Of a DNA stretch of 64,000 nucleotides, positions 57,653 through 64,000 are shown one piece after another. This DNA is from Pogona vitticeps (taxonomy: Eukaryota; Chordata; Lepidosauria; Squamata; Agamidae): NCBI RefSeq assembly GCF_051106095.1, contig NC_135785.1, positions 98,529,501 to 98,593,500 of the forward strand. The letters are read 5' to 3'. The notes below the pieces were generated by a model, which worked only from the letters and a program-made list of their open reading frames with translations, did no database searches and was not told the origin of the DNA. Each line of letters begins with the position of its first letter. Positions within the stretch are counted from its first letter, which is position 1. Position numbers and translations under genes: made by a program.

Positions 57653-58736
57653 TATTTTGGTTCAGACAAGATTAAGTCACACAAGATAATGTATTATTTC
57701 CATGTAACTCAAATCTCAAAACCTTTGCATTTGAACTTCAGTCAGCCATGCTATTCTAGTACTGTACCTCTGTGCATAGGAGCATTAGCAAGCATTGTAT
57801 ATTTGGGATAGATCTTTTAGGATGAGGGTAGAGTCCATTGTGAGGGCATCATTTACAAGCAGAATACTTTTCATCTCTCATTATAATGATACACATCAGT
57901 TTCATATAGCTTACTTTGTAAGATTTTCAAAGATTTTCCTTTTGACATGATAAAGAGCTGAAAAGAGAAATAAGAATCATTTGCGTCAAAAGCTGCCATT
58001 GTTCATATGTACAGTTCTGTATCAGTGTGGCAAGTTGCTGGGTTCTTTCTTTCCACAAAGTTCTGTTCGTGTTGTAGAGGTCAACAAGTTTCAGTGATAC
58101 ATTGTACCATGGAGCATTTGTTTGTTTTGCAAAACATCTCTTGAATTCTAAAGATTTAATAGCAGATTATGTGTAGACAAGAGTACAGTTGTCCTAAGCA
58201 CTGTTAAAAGATATTGGTATACAATTAGGACCCTGTGAATCTGCAGAAATGGTACACCTATTCCTGTCTGTAATACAGACATTAGCTTGAAATAAAACGT
58301 GTCTTGAAGAACAGTTATAAAACAGAACATATTTGGAAAAAATAGATGGCTGATCTGAGAAATTTTTTTTAAAAAATCCTGAAGACTTGCAGAATATTCA
58401 TTGACCTATAATTGAGTGGCATCAACTTGTTCATGAGAATCCATTTTATGAAAGAGGCTGTAGTTGCTGTATCAGCTATTATCACCAAAGATGCTTGGTC
58501 ACATGACCAAGTGTGTGTGCCCCACCATCTTGTCAGCTAGCTGCAATTAGCTGCAGCAAGTTATGCAAAACTTACATAAACACTATCAGGATTCTGGCCA
58601 ATATTTTATAATCAATCAGAAAATTATATAATTATTACCACATCCATAACACATTACTGCACATAAATATTGGTTGTTTAGTTTTACATGCTGTCAAGGC
58701 ACTTCTGTCAAATCTTGACCTTAATAGAATTTTCTG
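57653..58736. other. No recognised feature
   Basis: AT-rich unique-looking sequence. Confidence 0.45.
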
Positions 58737-58822
58737 CTGGCTGAATAGCTCAGTGAGTTGGGTAACTGGCTGTGGAGCCAGAGTTCAGGAGTTTGATTCT
58801 TCATTGTGCTTCTCAGGAGAAG
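58737..58822 (+). repeat. Type A SINE, 5' half
   Basis: 'ctggctgaatagctcagtga' and 'actggctgtggagccagagt' with 'aggagtttgattcttca' form the tRNA-like head. The element stops at about 58822, where an L2 tail begins; its likely other half lies at 59389-59450. Confidence 0.75.
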
Positions 58823-58837
58823 AGAGTCCCACAAATC

Positions 58838-59202
58838 CTGTATAAGAGGTAGGGCCTTCTTCCTGATGTCTCCAACTTTATGGAACCAGATTCCAGAGGA
58901 GCTGTATCTAGTCCTCCCTTGTGGACTTTTAGGAAGCAATTAGAGACATTGCTCTTCAGAGAGGCTTTCCACACTGATCCCAGCTGACCACCTTCCCCCT
59001 CTTTTTCATTTCCCCTCCTCCTTTCCCCTCTGTTCACTCTGGGATTAGTCGATGCCATCTGGTTGATTTTTTTTTAAAAAAGGTTATTGCTGTTGGTTTT
59101 AATGTTTCTATTTTTGTTTTTGTTTTCTATTTTACATGTTGTAACCCGCCCAGGATAGTGCTGTGATACTAATGGAAGCAGAATACAAATTGAATGAATG
59201 GA
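58838..59202 (+). mobile_element. L2-clade LINE 3' end inserted in a SINE
   Basis: The frame decodes to W-N-Q-I-P-E-E-L-Y-L-V-L-P-C-G-L-L-G-S-N and then L-F-R-E-A-F-H-T-D-P-S, the conserved C-terminus of L2 with a slip in frame. The 3' region ends with 'gtaacccgcccaggatagtg' and a (GAAT)n-like tail at 59191-59200, which runs on into the tandem arrays. Confidence 0.75.
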
Positions 59203-59272
59203 TGAGTGAGTGAGTGAGTGAGTGAGTGAGTGAGTGAGTGAGTGAGTGAGTGAGTGAGTGAGTGAGTGAGTG
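59203..59272 (+). repeat. Tetranucleotide array (TGAG)n
   Basis: About 17 perfect units directly follow the L2 tail and probably grew out of it. Confidence 0.95.
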
Positions 59273-59382
<110 letters not shown>

Positions 59383-59388
59383 GTGTAC

Positions 59389-59450
59389 ATAGAAAAGCCT
59401 AGAAAGGACTGCCATAAGTCAGAATTGACTTGATAGTATGGAATTATTAA
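59389..59450 (+). repeat. Type A SINE, 3' half
   Basis: 'gcctagaaaggactgccata' and 'agtcagaattgacttgatag' are the shared SINE tail. With the head at 58737-58822 in the same orientation, this looks like one SINE split by the L2 insertion and its tandem arrays. Confidence 0.7.
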
Positions 59451-59690
<240 letters not shown>

Positions 59691-60098
59691 TAAGCAATAT
59701 TCTCTTGCTGTTGTTACATTTCTTAAAGTTGCATCTGACTTATGATAATGCTAGGGCTGTTATTAACAACCCTGCACAGATTTTACTAACTAAAATATCC
59801 CACTACAGATCTATATAACTATACCTTACTATGTACTGTTCCTCACATTTACTCATTATTTTATCAAACTTAGATATTCTTTTCAACTCACAATACCATC
59901 CTGACTTTTGATGAGCCTCCCAAAGTTTTCTAGATATAAAATACTGAGAAGTGCTAGTTACGTATATCTCAGGCTTTTCACCAACATAAAGTGCAGTGAT
60001 GGGGTAAAGATTCACTTACTGCCTTTTGGGCCGATGTTTAGGGTAAAAGACTCTGAACAGAAAAAGCAACACTCCTAGAATTGTAGTTATCTGTAAAG
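59691..60098. other. No recognised feature
   Basis: Unique-looking sequence. 'gttacatttcttaaagttgc' followed by 'atctgacttatgataatgct' near 59720-59755 could be a decayed SINE tail. Confidence 0.4.
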
Positions 60099-60154
60099 TA
60101 CAGTCATGTGAAAACGAAAGTAAACCTTTGAATTCTATGGTTCTACATATCAGG

Positions 60155-60466
60155 CAACGTTCCCTCTAATTTTCATCCCTTTTGCGCAGGAGCCTCATTT
60201 GTCTGTGTGTGAGGGGTTGCATTTCATCCAAAACCAAGAAGTAAATAGGCATCGACACCGGCTGCTGCTGCACATCACTGATGGAGCTCTGCACACACAC
60301 ACACATCTTATAGCAGTGGTCCCCAACCTTGGGCCTCCAGATGTTCTTGGACTACAACTCCCAAAAGCCTTCACCAGCACCTCTGCTGGCCAGGATTTCT
60401 GGGAGTTGAAGTCCAAGAACATCTGGAGACCCAAGGTTGGGGACCACTGCCTTAGAGGAAACGTTG
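60155..60466. mobile_element. hAT MITE (CAACGTTCC ends) inside the Tc1 repeat
   Basis: The ends CAACGTTCCCTCTAA and the complement of CAACGTTTCCTCTAA match at 14 of 15. The 8-bp target duplication is ATATCAGG (60147-60154) and GTATCAGG (60467-60474), as expected for hAT; the single difference fits decay of a CpG. It lies within the left inverted repeat of the Tc1 copy. Length 312 including its own insert. Confidence 0.9.
60314..60449. mobile_element. Small palindromic hAT MITE inside the hAT MITE
   Basis: The ends CAGTGGTCCCCAACCTTGGG and the complement of CAGTGGTCCCCAACCTTGGG are identical over 20 bases, and most of the 136-base element is one palindrome ('ccagatgttcttggactaca' on one side, its inverse on the other). 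Flanks TCTTATAG and CCTTAGAG match at 6 of 8, consistent with an old hAT target duplication. Confidence 0.88.
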
Positions 60467-60670
60467 GTATCAGGACATAATAAAAAAATCACCTGGTCCT
60501 TAGCAAGTCTGAAAATTAGGTAAATACAAACTCAGATGAACAAAACACATGATATATGTATATGACACCACGTCACAATTTATTTAACAAAAATAAAGCC
60601 AAAATGGAGAAGCCGTTATGGAAAAACTAAGTATACCTTATGATTAAATAGCTTGTAGAATTTTGGCCTA

Positions 60671-61290
60671 GTCTTCTTTACAAGGTTGCTTCAGTTCATT
60701 GAGGTTTGCGGACATTTGTTTATGCATAGCTCTCTTAAGATTCCGCCATAGCATTTCAATCTGATTGAGGTCTGGATATTGACTGGGCCATTGTAATGCC
60801 TTGATTCTTTTCTTTTTCAGCCATTCTGTTGTAGATTTGCTGGTGTGCTTACATGACCCATTTTTGGCCAAGCTTTAGCTGCCAGACAGATAGCCTCACA
60901 TTTGATTCTAGAGTACAGAGGAATTCATGGCTGATTCAATGGCTGCAGGGTGCAGAGGTTCTGGGGCTGCAAAACAAGCCCAAATCATCACCCTTCCACC
61001 ACTGTGTTTGACAGTTGGTATGAGGTATTTGTGCTGATATGCTGTGCTTGGTTTTTGTGGTGCTGGCATTATGGCTAAACAACAACTCTTGTCTCGTCTG
61101 TCCAAAGGACATTGTTCCAGAAGTCTTGTGGTTTGTCCAGATGCATCTTTGCAAACTTAAGCCATGCTGCTATGTTTGGAAGAGGCTTTCTTCTGGCAAC
61201 CCTTCCAAACCAAGTATACTTGTTCAGTCTTTTTCTCATTGTACTGTCATGAACATTTAACATGCTGACCTGTAGAGCCTGAGATGCAAC
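60671..61290 (-). pseudogene. Tc1-like transposase (DD34E), inactivated
   Basis: Tc1 transposases cut and insert at TA sites. Reading downward from about 61263: M-L-N-V-H-D-S-T-M-R-K-R-L-N-K-Y and G-R-V-A-R-R-K-P-L, then W-N-N-V-L-W-T-D-E-T-R with the first catalytic Asp. Next come P-T-V-K-H-S-G-G-R-V-M-I-W-A-C-F, then [14 protein letters not shown], where the usual D-N-D-P has become N-G-S-C, so the second catalytic Asp is lost. Last is [15 protein letters not shown], with the catalytic Glu kept. Frame changes separate these pieces and the N-terminal DNA-binding domain (about 110 residues) is absent. Confidence 0.92.
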
Positions 61291-61518
61291 TCTCGAGTTT
61301 AATTCCTATTGAAGTAGTAAGGCTGTACAGTACTTAGTTTTTCATACATGGCTTCTCCATTTTGGCTTTATTTTTGTAAAGTAAATCATGACACAGTGCA
61401 ATATTTTCATCTGAGGTTGTATTTACCTAATTTTCAGATCTGTTAAGGACCAGGTTATTTTTATTATGTCCTGATACTTGAAAACATAGAATTCATTTTA
61501 CTTTTTCACATGACTCTA

Positions 61519-61892
61519 TATGTATGTATTTAGACAGTCTGTAGATGGTGTGCATTTCAAGCAGTATTGCTTTGTTGTGCATGTGTTTTCACACTTTAAA
61601 AATCTAAATCAAAGTGACATATGCATCTTATATTAAAATTAGTATCAGCCCATCTCAGTAGTCACTCGCTGTGGAACTAATGAGGGTCAAACTATGGTCC
61701 TTCTGAGGAATAGCTGCTCAACCTCTCTTCTTCCCAAGTGGTGCCTTTGCTATGACTGAGTACCTATGAACATTTGGGAAATGCATTCCATATCTTTTAA
61801 AATAAAGTACCCCATTTTCATCAATGTGTGATAAGGCTTAAAATACTGTGTATCTTATTGTTATACTGCAGTGGATAATAATCATCTTCATG
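61519..61892. other. No recognised feature
   Basis: Unique-looking sequence. Confidence 0.45.
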
Positions 61893-62110
61893 TGTTAAGT
61901 CAATTTTTAACTTATGGTGACCCTTTTCAGGGTTTCTCAGGTAGACAATACTCAGAAATAGTTTAGCATTCCCTTCTTCTGGGGGTTCCCTAGGACTGTG
62001 CAGTTTACCCAAAGCCACACAGGCTGGCTCTACTTGTAGGAGACACAGTGAAGAATCAAACTCCCTACTGGCCAGATATCCAAACCACTGGGCGACCCAG
62101 CCAGCTGAGA
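61893..62110 (-). repeat. tRNA-headed SINE (type A), reversed
   Basis: On + it runs from 'gttaagtcaatttttaactt' plus 'atggtgaccc' through 'ccacacaggctggctctact' to 'ccaaaccactgggcgaccca', the reversed full-length type A SINE. Confidence 0.82.
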
Positions 62111-62590
62111 GGAAGATTATAAGCCTATAAAACAGAGCTAGGGTCTTAAAATATACTGTCGTTGATGGTGTCATGATGAAGGTCATATTTGTGGAATTGC
62201 ATGTTCCCTTTTGGGAAATCAAATGTTTGCTGTGAACCCCCTAGGCAGTGTGTAAAATGTGCTTTGCTGTACAACTGAAGGAGTTGTTTTCTTTAGGAAA
62301 GTTACTACCTCTTGGTTGTGGAGCCAAATTAGGCCTGATGTGGGAGATGTATCGGATACATCTGTATGTGGCTGGTGTCCTTTTTTATTATTATTATTTT
62401 GGCAAGAAAACTGGCCACTGGATGCTGGGCGTTGGAGTCCCTTCAGAGGAATGGCAGGGGAGTTCTTCAACCATTCCCTTTCAGTTTTTTTTAATTATTC
62501 TGTTAAAAATCCTCCCCATCTCAACTGCTTTCCTTCCTGTGGGGAAAAAGGAAGGAGACGGGAAACTATAGTATTTTATTCCCAGTGGAT
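62111..62590. other. No recognised feature
   Basis: Unique-looking sequence upstream of CpG island 2. The frames at 62248-62600 are not recognisable. It could hold distal promoter sites. Confidence 0.4.
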
Positions 62591-62726
62591 TTTATTTTAA
62601 GCAGAAGCTTGGGAAGGGCGAGCCGTGCCCGCGTCTGGGGCGCGCGGACTGTGTACACTGCCTTGGCAGCCGCGCATCCCCGCCTCCTTACGCACAGCCA
62701 CCCATCCCCGTTTTCATGAATGAAAA

Positions 62727-62731
62727 CCAAT
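62727..62731 (+). promoter_or_regulatory. CCAAT motif
   Basis: CCAAT sits only 8 bases before the TATA box, much closer than the usual 60-100 bases upstream of the start, so it may be incidental. Confidence 0.3.
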
Positions 62732-62739
62732 CGGTCGAG

Positions 62740-62747
62740 TATAAATA
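62740..62747 (+). promoter_or_regulatory. TATA box (TATAAATA)
   Basis: A consensus TATA box in a CpG-rich setting. Transcription would be expected to begin 25-32 bases further on, near 62768-62778. This position is inference. Confidence 0.6.
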
Positions 62748-62751
62748 GATC

Positions 62752-62760
62752 CGACGTCAC
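62752..62760 (+). promoter_or_regulatory. CRE-like site
   Basis: CGACGTCAC matches the CREB/ATF site TGACGTCA at 7 of 8. It lies just downstream of the TATA box rather than upstream, an unusual place. Confidence 0.45.
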
Positions 62761-62771
62761 CACGAGAGGGG

Positions 62772-63083
62772 CTTGTGGTACCGCTGCTTCGGCGGCGCCC
62801 GGTTCCCTTGGCTTGACACTCCAGATTTCCCCCTAACTCCCGAGGGGAGGAGGGGAGGGAGGAGCGGGTCTGGCTGGAGAGAGAGAGAGAGAGAGAGAGC
62901 ATCGGCAGCTGCAGGAACAGTGTGAAGGGCAGCTCCAGCGCCATGCTGCCTTTGTGCAAAGTTGGGCTGCTTGCTCGCCTCGCACGTCCTGCCTAAGGAG
63001 CGGCGGAGACGCGTTTCAGGGGGCGGCTGTTGCTGGGTGCGCCGCCGAGGCTGCGAGGCAGTGTCCGTCCCCCTCCCGGCCGG
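62772..63083 (+). other. Candidate non-coding first exon 2
   Basis: Starts at the inferred transcription start and ends at a possible donor CGG|GTAAGG (63083/63084). It contains a short upstream open frame of 17 codons (62943-62996, M-L-P-L-C-K-V-G...) with a moderate start context. No longer recognisable coding frame is present, so the exon would be 5' untranslated. Other donors further right (e.g. near 63356) are possible. Confidence 0.35.
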
Positions 63084-63480
63084 GTAAGGTCCTGTGCGGC
63101 GGCGCCGCTGCCGCGCGTGATCGCCCTTAACTTTTGTGCACCCTCTACCCCAGCCCCACCCCAGCCTAACTACCCCTTCGTTCCTCCTGGGTTTCTCCGT
63201 CCCTTCGCTTGCTTGCTTACTTCCTTGCTTGCGGATTTGCCCTGCCACACGTGGGAAGCAGCCTCTCCCAGAGCAGGAAGGTTTTTTTCCCCCCAACCTT
63301 CCGCCTGTTGGAACAGCAGCGGGTTGGTCCTGACCAACGCCCCCTTTTTTCCTCCGGTGAGGTGGGGGGAAGTCGTGAATCGCAGGTGCATCGCTCCCAC
63401 TTCTCCCGTGCAAACCGCGATGTCAGGTTTGCACGGGAGAAACCGGATGTGTTCTTTATATCCTTCGTGCTCTACCTGAA

Positions 63481-64000
63481 AGCTGTTGACCGCGGCAATA
63501 GCATCCGCCTCCGCCCCCCACCCTTCTTTTCCTGGGTTCGTCGCGTGCGGTGCTCGGGCTCCCTGGCCTGCTTTCTTCTCTGCCATGACTGTGGGAGTCT
63601 GTTGTGAGTTGCTGTGACAACAACGAGGGGCTGCCTTGAGGGGGCTTGTAATGGACAAGTTGGTGGGGCAGTGCAGGAGCTTAACCAAACAGCGGATGAT
63701 TGTTCTGGGATAGAAGACCTGGCCGAATGACTGGCCTCTAGCAAAACAAAACGAAACCCTCTTGGGCTGCAAACATTTTGATTTAGGTAGATATGTCACG
63801 TTCTAGGTGGCACAGACTTCAATAGGAGAGCTTTTCCATTACTGACTTGTGTTAAGAACACGTCACTTTGATGAAGGCTCTTGAATGAATGGGAACAAGC
63901 AGGTTGCAGCCTGGCTGAAAATGAAAGAACTATTTACTGTACTTCCGAGAGATGGAGGAAGTTGGGGAAGTGCCAGTCTCTTTCCCACAGGAATAAATGG
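63481..64000 (+). other. Probable start of first intron
   Basis: GC content falls gradually after the island. No acceptor or coding exon is recognised before the window ends. If the first exon call is right, this is intron 1. Confidence 0.35.

Larger units (their letters stand above)
60101..61516 (-). mobile_element. Tc1-like transposon, internally deleted, carrying nested hAT MITEs
   Basis: The ends begin CAGTCATGTGAAAA (left, 60101) and the complement of GAGTCATGTGAAAAAGTAAA (right, ending 61516), with TA on both sides (60099-60100, 61517-61518). The inverted repeats run for more than 200 bases each once the insert at 60155-60466 is removed, including 'ggacataataaaaa' and 'aaaattaggtaaatacaa'. 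The minus strand holds a damaged transposase. A large part of the coding sequence is deleted at both its N- and C-terminal sides, so it is shorter than a usual 1.6-kb Tc1 copy. Confidence 0.92.
62600..63480 (+). promoter_or_regulatory. CpG island 2, candidate TATA-containing promoter
   Basis: G, C and CpG content rises abruptly, with 'cgcgcggactgtgtacactg', 'gcggcggcgccgctgccgcg'-like text and a short (GA)n at 62878-62899. A TATA box, a CCAAT motif and a CRE-like site cluster at 62727-62760, all read best on the + strand. A splice donor candidate lies at 63083/63084. Together these suggest a promoter and first exon of a rightward gene whose coding part is outside the window. Confidence 0.65.

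Noticed and set aside
60199-60480. A 93-codon frame on + and a 79-codon frame on -
   Set aside because: They run through the nested hAT MITEs and the (AC)n patch between them.
62757-63799. Frames of 218, 209 and 149 codons across CpG island 2
   Set aside because: They overlap on both strands, are Arg/Pro/Gly-rich by composition, and show no recognisable family.

Overview
The window looks like nuclear DNA of a squamate reptile, most likely a lizard. The evidence is the repeat mix: BovB (RTE-clade), CR1 and L2 LINEs, Penelope-like elements, Tc1, mariner and Tigger-type transposons, hAT MITEs, and two families of tRNA-headed SINEs carrying the 'gtcgccataagtcagaa' tail typical of lizards. Base composition is AT-rich except at two CpG-rich islands. 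No host protein-coding exon could be recognised. This is an intergenic or intronic repeat landscape with two candidate promoter/first-exon regions on the + strand.

Layout. 1-10 kb: old SINE, a Tc1 fragment and two CR1 copies. The second CR1 still shows reverse transcriptase motifs. 10-12.4 kb: a LINE 3' end, a SINE interrupted by a 36-bp inverted-repeat element, and a BovB copy. 16.1-17.8 kb: a LINE ending in an intact zinc-finger tail and split by an LTR-like insertion with a 5-bp target duplication, followed by an L2 tail. 19.8-26.7 kb: SINEs, a BovB tail, a fold-back element, and an L2 tail placed inside another repeat. 28-31.7 kb: a decayed C2H2 zinc-finger relic, two palindromic Penelope-type inserts with target duplications, and a fold-back element. 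34 kb: L2 reverse transcriptase.

37.5-38.2 kb: CpG island 1, with a GC box, a CACGTGAC site and a clean splice donor. 39.9-46.7 kb: tandem SINEs, a Tigger-type element, a perfect 25-bp hairpin, hAT and fold-back elements, a SINE with a CR1-like tail, and a MITE. 50.6-51.9 kb: a nearly full-length mariner with about 60-bp terminal repeats. 52.5-54.5 kb: a Penelope-like GIY-YIG region with an inverted head, an unexplained GC-rich block with long open frames, and a hAT fragment with an internal minisatellite. 57.2 kb: a MITE. 58.7-59.7 kb: a SINE split by an L2 tail and tetranucleotide arrays, then a SINE carrying a long (AC)n. 60.1-61.5 kb: a Tc1 element containing a hAT MITE that itself contains another hAT MITE. 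62.6-63.5 kb: CpG island 2, with a TATA box, a CRE-like site and a candidate non-coding first exon.

The two islands lie about 25 kb apart and both point rightward. They could be alternative first exons of one gene whose coding part lies beyond the right edge, or two separate genes; the sequence does not decide. I found no new multi-gene system. The points most worth a second look are the nested transposons, the near-perfect hairpins, the Penelope palindromes, the unexplained GC-rich block and the paired promoters. All family names rest on recognition by eye, and ends without a stated terminal repeat or target duplication are approximate.
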